Part shown: positions 52,834 to 64,000 of the stretch, one piece after another
Layout: each line of letters starts with the position of its first letter
How positions within the stretch are numbered: position 1 is the first letter of the stretch
Source: Daedaleopsis sinensis
Lineage: Eukaryota > Basidiomycota > Agaricomycetes > Polyporales > Polyporaceae
Direction of reading: 5' to 3'
DNA length: 64,000 bases
Assembly: GCA_033807695.1 (NCBI GenBank)
Contig: CM066309.1
Coordinates: 2,294,001-2,358,000, forward strand
Translations under genes and position numbers: made by a program
Notes under the pieces: generated by a model
Told to the model about the DNA's origin: nothing
What the model saw: the letters and a program-made list of their open reading frames with translations, nothing else
The model's database searches: none

Positions 52834-54136
52834 AGGCTATACAGACGATATGATATATCAGTAGACTGTAGTTAGAATCTGTCCGTGATCCATGATACAT
52901 TGTAGTCAGAGTTGATAGCTCTTGATGTATCAAGAGAGCTCACTCTAGATACATCCAGAATACCTTGCCCCCTATATGGCAGGCTCGCGTTCCCTCCCCG
53001 TTTGGGACTGACAGGGTCCCTCAATATGGTGTGCCGGAGCGCCCTTCCCTTTCGGGTTTGGACGCGCCCCCGCCGTACACTACCTGTTCGGGACGGCTTG
53101 CACTCAGACTATGAGCGGACATTAAAATGTACATGGCGGGAAATTCCACGCACCTCGCGGGCGTCTTGGGCTTTCCGTTTGCGGTCAGCTTGCGCGGTTA
53201 TGGCAACAGCACGCCATTGGCAGGTGGTTGTATGTCCCCGGGCCCTTTTCGAGCCTCATTTCCTGACATATCAATATAGTCAGAACATACGACACGACAT
53301 ATACACGGAAAACGGAGCTCTGTTGAAGAGACACGTACCAGCGGTTCGGTACTATAGTACTAGTACTAGTAGCCTAGTACCTAGTACTTGTTAGCAACCC
53401 AGTGGGGCGGTTGGATCCCTCCCGGGCCCCTTTCGGACCTAGTTCCTGACATATAATACGATTAGAATGAATGACGTATAATGAAGCACAGAGCATCGTC
53501 AGAAGAATACGCACAGCTCATGTTTAGGTTGTCACTGTGGCCTGCCAGCAAAGATAGCCGTAATATTCGACATACCTGTATGTCGCGATCATATGTTGCG
53601 GGACACATGGTCTGAAGTAGAGAAGACATCAAGATGGATAGATACAAGATGGATCTATGTCTTGGAAGGGATCTGTGCTAACGGTCGACATGTCAGATAC
53701 TTGTCGTCGGTCGAATGCTTCAGAACTTACTCGTTTTTGCGTGACGTCATAGAATATTGACAGGTTTCCGGTTATGGAGATGTAGGCGCGCATATCGACA
53801 TAGTCAATAGCAGAGGACACATCGTGTATAGGTTGAAGTCCACTGAGACTGTTCACGTATGCCACGACGGGGCGATACATTTTTGGAGATGCTACTATAC
53901 ATGTACATGTCTTATGTAGGAATTCTCGTAGTACATATCGAAACGAGAAGATGACATATGAGACGAGGGGAGCAGATGTCGGAGATTCTAAGCATTCAAA
54001 ACGCTACTTTTGGTGGTGAGAGATAGCAGACTCGGGAGACATGTCAAAAAGTCGCAAACGAACAGTACAACTATTTTGAGGTGGCGGAGATGCAGACAGG
54101 ATCAGATACGGGCTACACTGCAGTCGGAGGACACAT
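52834..54136. other. Boundary zone between array and mobile-element island
   Basis: No secure gene. It holds a palindrome, CTCTTGAT-GT-ATCAAGAG, at 52919-52936, a CTAG-rich stretch at about 53350-53393, and a direct repeat described separately. On the minus strand an ATG at 53880 opens about 50 codons to a good GTAAGT donor, but the next exon would end almost at once. Confidence 0.4.
53236..53476. repeat. Imperfect direct repeat, about 55 bp
   Basis: CCCCGGGCCCTTTTCGAGCC followed by TTCCTGACATATCAATATAG (53236-53280) is met again as CCCGGGCCCCTTTCGGACCT followed by TTCCTGACATATAATACGAT (53421-53463). Spacing is about 183 bp. These may be parts of a worn transposon end or solo LTR; no target-site duplication could be identified. 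Confidence 0.4.
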
Positions 54137-56213
54137 TCACTGGAGCCGGGGACGCTTGGCGGACCGAGGAGAAGCGTCTGGCCGCATGGGAGCACGTCGT
54201 TGGCGCTGTGGTCTCGCAGACGTGCTCGGTTCATCGGACGCGGGCACGTCGAGCGGAGATGCGGGCGCGGGCGAGGCCGATGTTAATGCGGCCTGGGCGG
54301 ACGCGGTGGCGGCGGCGGCAACGACGGGGGTAGTGGGAGCGGCGGGGGGCACGGACGTGGCGAAAGCGGACGCGGACGCGGCAGGCACGGGGTCAGGCGC
54401 GGCAAGAGCAGGTGCGGGCGCGGACACGGCGGGAGCAGGCACGGACACGGCGGGAGTGGGCGCGGACACGGCGGGAGTGGGCGCGGACACGGACGCGGCA
54501 GGAGCAGGCGCGGACACGGTGGAAAGCGCGGGCGAGGGGAGCGCAGAGAGCATGGACAGGGGAGTGGTAGTCACAGACGTGGGCAAGGCGGACAAGACAG
54601 AAAGAGTGGGCGAGGCGGGAAAGGAGGGCAATTCGGGGAGGAACAGATCCACTTGCGGCATGGGTATCATATCTGACAGCATGGCTTCCCGCGCGGCGCG
54701 CAGCGGGGAGGTCGGGTCTTCGATCTCCATGTCCCAGGGGAGTAGGGGGGCAGCGGGAGCGGGAGCGGGTTGCCACGAGGCCGGTAACGGCAATAAGCTG
54801 TCAAATGAGAAGGACGCGGGTGTGAACATATCACCTTGCGGGTGCGTACGCTCAGCTTGAGCAGCAGCCGTGTCTGCAAGCATATTGAGTGGGTCGGAGG
54901 CTGCATTGTCGTTCGCGACGAATGCACCAGAGCTGCGAGGAGTGTCGGGGAGAGGAGCGCTTGTGTCGCTGGAGGGAGTCGGAAGGATGTCCAAGCTTGC
55001 GCTGGAAGTGGAAGCCATCGGCCCGAATTGGATATCTCTGCCTGGCTCCGACCGCACAGGCGATGACTCCGAAGTCAGCTGGGGATTCGCGACCTTTGGC
55101 AATATTGCCCTTTTGAGCCGGGCTTCCCGAGCTGCAAGGATGTCAGTTCAAAGCGCTCGGGATGCAGGAGTATTAACCACTTACGGTAGACGCCCTTCGC
55201 GAAATGGATCATGGGACGGATGTACCTCTCGCGAAAGTCCGGTATTGCCTGATCAAGGGTATGGCCAGACGAATTTGTCCCTAGGTGGACGCTAGATAGA
55301 CGGTAAGTAGGACTCTAGAATCTCGTTGAATAGGCACTCACGCAAACGTTCGAATGTCACCGCCCTCTTCGGGAGACGGGCCAGCAGCGACGACAGTGAT
55401 GCACCAGCCTGTCTCCTTGAAGACGGGCTCGAGCAGCCGGTCGATGACTCCGGGGGCAGTAGATATGGCCCTGGAGGTGCGTGAATTAGCGGACAGTGAC
55501 GGTGCATGTAATCGAGGGATACATACTGTTGATAAGATTCAGGCGTACGTTCAGACGATGTTCGGGAGTCCGGAGGCTTCATTGCGTAACGTTTCGCCTC
55601 GGTCTCCTCCTCCAGCTTGGAGGCAACTTGGGCCTTGACATCGTCGCTCGCTTGCGCGTACCACGCGTCGACACGACCCCGCGTGATCTTCATCGTCTCG
55701 GCGCGCGTGAGCTTGCGGCCGAGTGCCTGGCGCTCATCGTTGAGGTCCTGGCTAACGATAGCCTTCTTCGGCTCGTCGTAGAACAGCCGGCAGTATACCT
55801 CGCGCGCGTGCGGGACGCGTCCGGGCTTACCCTTCTTGAGCTCGGCGGTTATGCTAGCTGGGATGCCGCGGGCGGCGCGTGCTTCAGCTCGATTGTTCCG
55901 GAGCCAGGACCTAAGTTGCTATGAAGGACGACAAGTCAGTCGCTAGTTATCTGATTCGTTTTGAGGACCAACTCACCTTCTGACGCTTGTCGATCGCATT
56001 TGCCAAACGAATCTTGTCCTCGGGTGGGAGTTTGTCTTTGTCAACTCCGGGCCCAAAGATGAGGTCGCACTCGGGCCAGAGGATAAACCAGTCATGGTAC
56101 AGTGAGGTGAGCCAAGTCGTCAATTTCGAGTTCTTCTGGGCCTCAGCGTGGCCTGCTCTGCGGTCGTTGAGCCAATCGGTCTGCTCTACTGAAGTCCAAC
56201 GTGGGGGGGCCAT
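54137..56213 (-). CDS. Mobile-island protein with W-T-S-x-E-Q head and Ala/Pro-rich tail
   Basis: Five exons, 55977-56213, 55527-55918, 55342-55470, 55185-55291 and 54137-55131, total 1860 nt, 619 aa. The N-terminal half is globular and charged (RWTSVEQTDWLNDR, LTSLYHDWFILWPE, KRQKQLRSWLRNN); a middle region includes GWCITVVAAGPSPEEGGDIR. From about residue 290 it becomes low complexity, with a repeated Ala-Pro-Ala-Val-Ser pattern, and it ends in a basic stretch (RPQRQRRAP, KRPRLQ) that could be a nuclear signal. It resembles lineage-specific mushroom proteins that start W-[ST]-x-x-E-Q-x-x-W-L and occur near KDZ-type elements; that likeness is from memory and the function is unknown. The start ATG 56213 was chosen over an in-frame ATG at 56320 because CATATATGAG there looks like a TATA box. 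It is divergent from the 460-aa gene, 308 bp apart. Confidence 0.75.
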
Positions 56214-56521
56214 GGTCCAGAGCGGGTCGGAGGTGATGCGAGAGTCTGCACAGAGACGTCGAGACGTGCGCAAAAGGGGGTGAAAAGGGTCGGGGTGAGT
56301 CTTCAGAGCGCGAGCACTCATATATGGAGCCAAAAGGGGAGCGCGCAGCCCAAACCTGTCGGACCACGTTTGGTCGAATGCCAGAGGGTGGGAATTAACC
56401 GCCCTCCTTAAGACCTGAGTGAACCTTCGTGGCCGTCAGAGCAGGCTTGACCTCTCCCCCACGCTTTGCCACTCACCTCCGTCGTCCACGTCGCTCCCCA
56501 AGCTCGCCATCCTCGCCCGCC
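56214..56521. promoter_or_regulatory. Shared divergent promoter region
   Basis: 308 bp separate the start codons of the 619-aa (minus) and 460-aa (plus) genes, so both promoters lie here. A minus-strand CATATATGAG at 56317-56326, about 105 nt from the minus start, is TATA-like. Co-expression of the two genes is possible but not shown. Confidence 0.45.
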
Positions 56522-58079
56522 ATGAACTCCTCGTCCCCTTCCGAAGCCACAGCACAGGAGCCGAATGTCGACATGCAGTACTTTCCAGTCGGGGAGTTCC
56601 TGCGCATGTCCATGATGGTCGTTGAACGCTTTGACAGAGTCAACATTCACGATGCGACCGTTGGTGAGTATTTGCGAATCTGGGTCGAAATACTGAAAAC
56701 GTATGAGGGTGAGTGATATCAGCTTACTGCCCCGCATCCCATGCTCACCATACGCACCCTCTAGAAGCTCACAACATCAAGTTGAACGATCCGTGCCTTG
56801 CCTGTTTCGAATGGGTGTTGGTTCGTAAGTCAACATAGTTCGAAGCTCGTGTTGAACTCTCCATTTGACGCTCGCCTTAGCGGGCCGGCATGGGCATCCC
56901 GATCATGCCGGCCACGTAGTGACGCCCACACCTCATCCCGCTCCTGCGCCGACCCCTTCCCCATCACTCCAGCATCGTTCTCAGCCTCTGAATTCGAATC
57001 CCCCGACTTTGCCTCCCAATCTCACCGACAGCCCGTCTACGGCGTCTTCCGTCTCCTCCCTGTTCACTGACGAGTCAGGCTCTCTCATCGAGTACACCGA
57101 CCAAGCTGTCGGTTTGGACTATGTCGGCCAAGGCGTCGGGGACTTTTCTGTTGACGATCCGACCGATGACGACGACTCTGACATGGGTCAGTCCGCTGGG
57201 TTTCCTCCTGATCACCTAACCGCTACCCTACCCGCCGTGCGTATCGTGTCACCCACACCTGCTCCGACTCCCGCAACGACCCCTGCCCCCTTCATGGCAC
57301 AACTTCCGCCTGCCCTACCCACTGTGCATGTTGGGGTGGAGAGCATGCCAGGGCAGTGGCCACCCATACACTTTACTCCTGCTCACGCCGTAACGCATCT
57401 TGCCGCTCAGCCCGTCGTTGCCAACCAGCCCGTCGTCGCCGCCCAGCCGCCGGTCCCCACTCATCGTGTTGCCACCGCCTCCCTTCAACCTGTCGCTGTC
57501 ACTGTTACCCCCACTCCCGCTCAGCCCATCGCTGTCGTCGTCACTCCCGCTCAACCTGTCGCTCCCGCCCAACCTGTCGCTCCCACTCAGCCCATCGCTC
57601 CCGGTCAGCCCGTCGCTCCCGCTCAGCCCGTCGCTCCCGCTCAGCCCGTTGCTCCCGCTCAGCCCGTGGTCGTCGCCCCCGCTCAGCCCATGGTCGTCGC
57701 CCCCGCTCAGCCCGTGGTCGCCGCCCCCGCTCCCGTTCCCACACTCCCTCCTGCTATTATTGCAGCCGCAGCGCAGGCTGCTATTGGCCTTGAGGATATC
57801 TTCGTAGCTCCCGAGAGTGGGGCTACGAACTGGTATGTTGTCACCCGTGGGCGCCGTGTTGGCGTATTTGATACCTGGTACGTATCTATTCGTCTCTTCA
57901 GCTACCTGTACTAATTGCTGAGTATTGCGATGGTCTGCAGGGCGATGATGCAACACGCCATCACCCGAGTCAGCACCGGATCTGGCGGCGGCGGCTACGC
58001 GACGCGTGCGGTTGCGTTGTCAGTGTTCGAAGGTTTCCTTCACCAAGGTATCATTACTGTACTGCGCACGCCGTTTTGA
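56522..58079 (+). CDS. Disordered protein with C-terminal RNase H1 N-terminal-like domain
   Basis: Exons 56522-56708, 56765-56824, 56881-57877 and 57941-58079 total 1383 nt, 460 aa. A short N-terminal region (VGEFLRMSMMVVERFDR, VGEYLRIWVEILKTYE) is followed by a long Pro/Ala/Thr/Val-rich region that includes an 18-bp tandem repeat coding A-P-A-Q-P-V (about 57555-57720). Near the C-terminus NWYVVTRGRRVGVFDTWAMM, then a Gly-rich turn and ALSVFEGFLHQG, resemble the compact domain shared by the RNase H1 N-terminus and viroplasmin-like proteins (PF01693 type), which binds RNA/DNA hybrids. Such domains at the end of disordered mushroom proteins are often met near transposons (from memory). Exon 2 uses donor GTAAGT at 56825 because the earlier GT breaks the frame. 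The link to viruses is in the domain name only. Confidence 0.72.
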
Positions 58080-58420
58080 CAGACCCATAGCTTTCTTGTC
58101 TCCGTCGTTGTACTACCCTGTACCCAAAAGCTCGCAAAGTTCCCGCACGTTTCGTGAGGTCTGTCGCCTCTCTGCCTCTCTCTCCCTTGCCATGTCTGTG
58201 TTGCCATCGTACCAAAATCGGCTTATACTCTCACTGTATGCCGTCCCGGACTATCGCCATTCGTATGACTTACATCTTGTGCTCGTACTACACTCTGTCG
58301 TCTGCTCGATATCTTGCTACATGTAACGCCCCCTGTGTACTGCGTGCGTTGTCGTTGATTACGCAATGAATATCTTAACAGCGCGCTTATACAACGTCTC
58401 CAACCTTAGACTCTACCACC
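58080..58420. other. Short intergenic, 460-aa to 245-aa gene
   Basis: 341 bp with the promoter of the next gene; TTATACA about 30 nt before its start is a weak TATA candidate. No other gene is seen. Confidence 0.35.
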
Positions 58421-59213
58421 ATGGGTCGCCGTGCTAAGCACCTCACCGCTGAAGCTAAACATGCGGCGAAGCGTGCACAAGCTTCAGCTTACCGCCACTC
58501 TGATAAGTGAGATATGTAGTGTATGCATTGATTCAAAACAAAGTACTTATCGCTCTAACAGGGGTCGAGAAACAAAGTGTCAGGCCAACAAGAGGAATTA
58601 TGATAAACAACATACCTCTCATCCGGTAGAGACAACGTCTTCGACCTGTGCCCTCGATATCATACTTCCTACGGAGCTATCTGTACGAGGACGCATCCCT
58701 CTACGCGTCTCCTTTGCCCATATAGGCTTCGACACCGGGCCGCTCTTAGGACTATGGACACCGCCATTCACATACGAGGCCCCTTCGCCCGGAACAATCC
58801 CGGACCCGATCAGTTCTGTTGGTGAAGATGAGGATGAATACATGGAGAATAGTCTGTGGAGATCGCGAGCAGCGATCCTCGGGATCTTCCAGTATTGCGA
58901 GATCATGGAGGCTGGGATGGCTAGAGCTGAGCGGTGGATGCGGGGGTCGGATATCGAGGTGTTGAGGCTCGAAGTGGTTGAGGAGGTCAGAACGAGAGCT
59001 GCTGCATGGGCTGCGCTCGCGGAATTGGAGGGAACCGACGAGGACAGGGAGACGGCGTTGAGTTGGGGAGCGAAGCTCGTATGCTTACTGGTGGAGGAGT
59101 GGGATGTTCGACAGGAAGGTGTCGAGCAATATGCATATGCCCAGAGCCACAGACAGTTACCCTGGCAGCGACTTAGACTAGATACTTTGTCGTGGTTGAA
59201 CGACGACGCTTGA
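58421..59213 (+). CDS. Mobile-island protein with basic head, 245 aa
   Basis: Exons 58421-58506 and 58562-59213 total 738 nt, 245 aa. The start is in a strong context (CCACCATGG). The first 46 residues are very basic and possibly DNA-binding (MGRRAKHLTAEAKHAAKR, then KGRETKCQANKRNYDKQH); the rest is acidic and probably helical (ERWMRGSDIEVLRLEVVEEV, LVCLLVEEWDVRQEG). Proteins starting M-G-R-x-x-x-x-T-x-E and having a K-R-x-Y motif are repeatedly found beside KDZ-type elements in mushrooms (from memory), so it may be a regulator or accessory protein of the element. Function unknown. Same strand as the transposase gene. Confidence 0.75.
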
Positions 59214-60160
59214 TTTATACGATTATACCTACTTAACCTTCTCGCGCAACCGTTCGTACTTGAAGTGGAACCGCTGTAATATCACTGCGAGTACGTCGAG
59301 CCTTTCATACTCGCATGTAGCACAAGTCCTAGGAGGTCTTTAAAGTGTGACTGTATCCTCTCCATAACATTCTGACTTGCATCGAGCATTTCTTAGGACC
59401 TGAAAGATGTTTCAGACCTCTAGAATGACTGTTTTGTTTTGGATTTGATCTCAGGCGTACCGTTATACGGCACCTGATTGGCTGTCTTAATAGGAACGTC
59501 GACAGGCGCCTCCGCGCGCAGAATGCCGGTCCTCAGCGCTCTTCAGCGCTCAGCTCCTCGTTGTCCTTCTTCAGAGACTCTCAGCAGCTCCATCGCGAAC
59601 TCGAGGCTTCCTTTTCCCTAAGTCGCTTCAACAGCTCGTCGTGCCCCTAACTTCTGGCCGTCTTACTCGTCTTGATATCCAGCCACCTCTCTGTCGCCCT
59701 CGACTCGAACCATCAATAGAGTCAGCTCTTCCGTTGCCTCGTCCGCTGGCAGTCACTCGCCTCTACCTTCAAGTGTGTTGAGCATCAACAAAGCAGCGCG
59801 GCGCCCTCGTCAAAGTAGCGGCTTGTTCCGCCAACGTTGCGGCCATTGGGGGGTCTGTCGACGTCGGCCACGTCAGTCGAAGCTCCGGAGGTTGCTGCCC
59901 GGTCGTTGATCTGCGACAGGAGTCGCGCTCATTGGCACGCATATGGAAGTGGAGGTACAGTCATGGATAGCAATATACACTATACAGGTGAGTGTATTGC
60001 CCACAAGCTCTATCTCCGACTGACCGCGGCTGTAGGGTCGCCTTTGCACTCGGTCATCCCGCGGATTTTACTTAAATTCAAGTTCTACGAATCATATACA
60101 ACTTACTTCGTGTGGTATGTGTCACCACCCTGCATCGTGCTCTAAGTGCCATCCCCCTAC
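59214..60160. other. Upstream region of the transposase gene
   Basis: About 950 bp without a supportable gene. The frame at 59837-60145 has no motif and ends just before the transposase start. A GTGAGT donor at 59989 could belong to a 5' leader intron. Confidence 0.35.
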
Positions 60161-63100
60161 ATGGAAGCTGACCCAGAATCTCCACACAGGACTTCCAGAG
60201 AGAACACTGATTTACACGCCCCCGCCACCGCGTCCAGATGGCGCGCGATGCGCATGCAACTCTGTGACTCGCGTTCCTCCCCCACGACTCCCTCCCCCAC
60301 GACTCCCTCCCCCACCTCTCCTGCAATTTCCTCTAGGCGGTTGACGCTCACCTCCATGAAACGGAGACCACGGTACGCGTTCTATGGGGATTCGGATGAC
60401 GATTCGGACGAGGAATCAGGGGTCCGTGGCCGCACACGAACCGAACGACATACTCACGTCGATTGGTCGCATCGTGACACGGGCCCCAGTGCACGCACAA
60501 CGCATCACGACCTCCCTGCCTCCCCTACCAAGCGTCCCCGCACCCACTCTTTACCTCCTCCATCAACCTCATACGACTTCGTTGACGCAATGTACGACCC
60601 AGAGCGCGAGGCCGTTGACCTCGACTACCTGTACCAACAAATAGAAGATCTTAAGGATGATCCGCAGCCTCGCAAGCGCACCGCAGGGGTAACGATGCCC
60701 ATCCGAGCTTCCGACCGCCTATGCTGATGAAATTTGTAGGATAATCCGGTCCTTCAATGGGTCCCAGAGGCCGATGCGTACTTAGCCGAGCTCTTGCGGC
60801 TAGAAGGGCGTGGCGATCACACTAGCATGGTATGCCCATGCGGCGACGCCAACGCGTTCTACCGGTGCGACGATTGCGCGGATGTTCGACTGCATTGCGA
60901 GCGCTGTCTACTGTCTCTGCACAGAGACAATCCTCTGCATCGCGTCAAGGTGAGTTCGTATTTTGACATGTCTTTCATCGTTCTCATCCGGCAATAGAGG
61001 TGGGATGGTGTTCAAAAGTTCTTCTCACGCGTCGCGCTCGCCTCGCTCGGTCTCTGTATCCAGCTAGGCCACCCTCCGGGCGAGGAATGCGTCTTCCCGC
61101 GTCGTGCATGGAACGACGAGTTTGTCATCATCGATACCTCCGGCATTCACGAGGTTAACCTCAAGTTTTGTGGTTGCGAAAGCGCGCTCCCCCACTATAT
61201 TCAACTTCTTCGCGCCCGTCTATATCCCGCGACCTCGCAAAGCCCCCGAACTGCAGCTACGCTCCGCGTTCTCGAGTTTTTCCACCTCCTCTCGGCACAG
61301 TCGAAGGTCTCTGCCTTCGACTTCTACCACACGCTCTCGCGTTGCACGGATAACACTGGCCTTTTCACTCCAAGGGTGCGTACTACGTCATTGCTTTATC
61401 TGATCGCACCTCACCGATTTGCAGGACCGCTATCCCGCCCTCTTAAACATCATGCGCGAGTGGCGTCACCTCAAGATGATGAAGCGAGCTGGCCGCGGAC
61501 ATCATTCCGGTGGGATTGCTGCCACTCCCGAAGGGTCGTGCGTCGTCGAATGTCCTGCCTGCCCCCATCCCGGCAAGAACCTTCCTGCCGACTGGGATAA
61601 GGCTCCGAAGGAAAGAAGGTCACATCATCTATATCATCCTGCTCGCGATACAATACTGACGTCATTTATTCTAAGCTGGCTCTACAAGATGTATCTCGCG
61701 ATGGACGCCAATTTCCGCCTCAAGCGGAAGAAGGTTTCGTCAGACGAGGTCGACCCCGGTCTCAATCATGGGTACGCGTACGTCGTCGAGGAGAAGGCGT
61801 ACAAGGCGCACCTCGAAAAGCACAGCGACTTGGTCACGAAGCCCTCTGACCTGTGCAACAATCACGACGCCGTCAAACTCGCTCATTCGAAAGGAGGGCC
61901 GCACTTGGCAGCAACGGGCGTTGCCAGTGTCGACTGCGCGCGTCACGAAATGAAGCGGCCGTGCTCGACTGCCGATATCCAGCGTGGAGAACGGTACATT
62001 GTATTCAGTTTCGCGAACAATGCTCGTAACTGATACGTGTCATAGGCAAGTCAATATGGACTATGTTAAGAGGTCCTCCCTTCGTCGAAACGCTCCGCGA
62101 CGCATACATTTCACCTACGACGTCAGCTGCATCTACAAGGAGAATATAGACACGCGCTACACCAAGTACGGCTGGCAATTGTTAGATATCGACTATGAAG
62201 TCGAGTGGGGTATTCCGAGTTTCCATATCAACGCCCATCAGGACAGATGCCGCGCTATGTACAACCTCCGATATCTCCCGTATTCGGCTCGGTATGATGG
62301 CGAGGCTATCGAGCGTGGGTGGTCTCGCACGAACGCCGTGGCCGCCAGTACGAAGGAGATGGGGCCCGGCTCTCGCCGAGACCTGTTGGACGACGTCTTC
62401 GGTTGTCACAATTGGCAGAAAGTGGTCAAACTACGTGAGTATCTTCACACTGCCATCCTTGGGCGCCGAGACTGATCTTCGCGTGCAGCAGCAACACTCT
62501 TAGCACGCATCAAGAAGGCGGTCCCCGAGCGCAACGCCCAAATGCTCGCTTTCAAGCAATATCACGCGGCGCTTCCCGTCGAAGCTACGGCGGCCTGGAA
62601 GGTTGTCGTAGAGACTTGGGAGGACGACCGTACTGCTGTTAATCCCTACCTCATCATGAGGCCGAGTAAGCCAATTGTTCTTTCTCACTTCGAACAACAT
62701 TAACCCGAGTGTCCGATGTACATAGCTATCACTCAATCGGCAATTAAACGTCAACTAGCTGAGGAGGACGCAGAGGCTCATAGCGCAGGGACGGCGGTCG
62801 TGTTGCATGACAAGTTTACAGCCAGCAACATGATCGTCGCCGGACTGGAGCTCGAGGATGCGCAGTAAGTCCTAGGACCTAGACGACGCGCGTCGTTCAT
62901 TCGCTAATCGTATGTGATAGGCGCCGTCTCAAGGCCGACCTCGCTGTGCTTTCCACCCATGCCACTGATCTTCAACGCACGAAGATCCAGGAGCGTCAGA
63001 ACTTGTTGCAACGTCGGATCGATTCGTGGTTTAGCATACAACAACTCTATGCCCCCGCAGTCGTCGCTCAACGTTCACGAATACTTGCTCAGAGTGAGAC

Positions 63101-64000
63101 ATCGGGCTTCACGTACAACCTCCCCCTCCTGCTGCCCTCCGCCACCATCAGTGACTCCACCGGCTCCGCCTCCTTGATGAATATCGAATGGCGGTTGCGC
63201 TACGCTCAGGCGTTCGATGCACTGAGTGATCTTCGCGGTCATCTGGAAGTCCGCACGCATCTCTACAAGCACAAGAACCGCTTCGCTCGAGGCCAGCGCG
63301 CCAACACTCGCGCGCAGACCGTCATCAAAAGTGTTGATGCGAAGATTGATGCTGACGCGGAGCGCTACCGTTCAGCCTACACCGCGTTGCAAGCTCTCGC
63401 GGCTCCTCTTTCTCAAGTTGACTGGCGCCGGTATCTGCGCCCTCTCCTCGCCACGGACATTCGACACATCACCGAGGGCGAAGACGGTCAGTCAGAGGGG
63501 CGCAAGATAATGTCATGGATTTGGCAGGCAAGCGCCTCACCTGCGAAGCCTGACTCGTCGACAACGATGAACGCCATGCACGAGAGCTTGCAAGAATGTA
63601 CGTAGCTCACTGCGACTGCGTTTCGATCACTAACTGATCATTTCCAGCTCTGCGTCTCGAATGGTGCAAGGCGCGTGCACGCGCCTTTCGGTGGACCGAG
63701 GAAGTCGACCTTCTGCAGGAGGAAATGGGTCGAACGACCGACTTCCACGGGTGGCTGGCGCACTGGTGGCTCGACTTGGTGAGCGAGTCCGATGTGTTTC
63801 TCGACAAGCCCGACTATCGTGAAGGGTCAGACGCGTACGCACATCGGCAGGCTTCCCTTCGGCTCGCGATGCGGGATCAGTGTTTGAGCACCTGGAAGGA
63901 TGTCGCAGCATGGATTCACCTCGGCGAGGAGGAGGAGAGTGTAACGGACTTGTACTATACCGCTATTAACGGACTATTAGACGCCCTACATTGTACTATA
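60161..64000 (+). mobile_element. CxC2/KDZ transposase gene, 3' end outside the window
   Basis: KDZ (Kyakuja-Dileera-Zisupton) type DNA transposase. Exons 60161-60688, 60740-60949, 60998-61375, 61425-61618, 61676-61993, 62046-62434, 62489-62665, 62726-62864, 62921-63597 and 63648 to the window end, all in phase, give at least 1,121 aa with no stop. A Ser/Pro-rich and acidic head is followed by the CxC2 zinc cluster (from about residue 208: CPCGDANAFYRCDDC, then CERCLLSLHR, PLHRVKRWDG, and later KFCGCES). Then come CPACPHPGKNLPADW and AMDANFRLKRKK. The catalytic core has YDVSCIYK, IPSFHINAHQDRC and DGEAIERGWSRTN followed by KEMGPGSRRD; these contain the probable acidic residues of the RNase H-fold. 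The frame is open throughout, so this copy may be active. Terminal inverted repeats cannot be judged, because the right end is missing. Confidence 0.9.

Noticed and set aside
53629..53880. Minus-strand frame from ATG 53880 with a good GTAAGT donor.
   Set aside because: The only fitting next exon stops after a few codons, leaving about 55 aa with no motif.
57800..58079. Possible viral origin of the viroplasmin-like domain.
   Set aside because: The same fold occurs in cellular RNase H1 and many fungal proteins; nothing else viral is present.

Overview
The window looks like nuclear DNA of a filamentous basidiomycete, most likely a wood-decaying agaricomycete (inference). Its genes are split by many short GT-AG introns, mostly about 50-65 nt. 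It encodes a full-length cellobiose dehydrogenase, a typical white-rot secreted enzyme, and a CxC2/KDZ-type transposase of the kind abundant in mushroom genomes. No tRNA, rRNA or CRISPR array was seen.

Left part, 1-19 kb. This is ordinary, mostly conserved gene content with wide gaps. On the minus strand it carries ribosomal protein uL14 (RPL23), a small-subunit catalase, the iron-sulfur subunit of succinate dehydrogenase (Sdh2), an FHA-RING ubiquitin ligase of the Dma1 type, and cellobiose dehydrogenase. On the plus strand there is a tandem pair of short-chain dehydrogenase genes, each with an 8-nt micro-exon, and a remnant of a third unit at 18.9 kb. Hand-built exon models for these genes close in frame at family-typical lengths.

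Middle part, 19.4-52.8 kb. Three head-to-tail copies of a 9,830-bp unit, apparently identical over almost their whole length, are followed by a fourth copy that ends after 3.9 kb. The unit starts with the septation GTPase Spg1/Tem1, so the window holds four intact spg1 genes. It also carries two unrecognised spliced genes (264 aa plus strand, 151 aa minus strand), an array of short exon-like cassettes and several minisatellites. Copy 1 is unique at its left edge and copy 4 is diverged at its right part. That pattern fits an older 3.9-kb duplication later amplified by unequal exchange inside the spg1 core, but an assembler walking a repeat loop would produce the same sequence.

Right part, 52.8-64 kb. 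This is a mobile-element island: a 619-aa protein with an Ala/Pro-rich tail (minus), then on the plus strand a 460-aa disordered protein ending in an RNase H1 N-terminal-like domain, a 245-aa protein with a basic head, and a CxC2/KDZ transposase gene that runs off the window. The three genes beside the transposase may be cargo or helpers of one element; this is inference.
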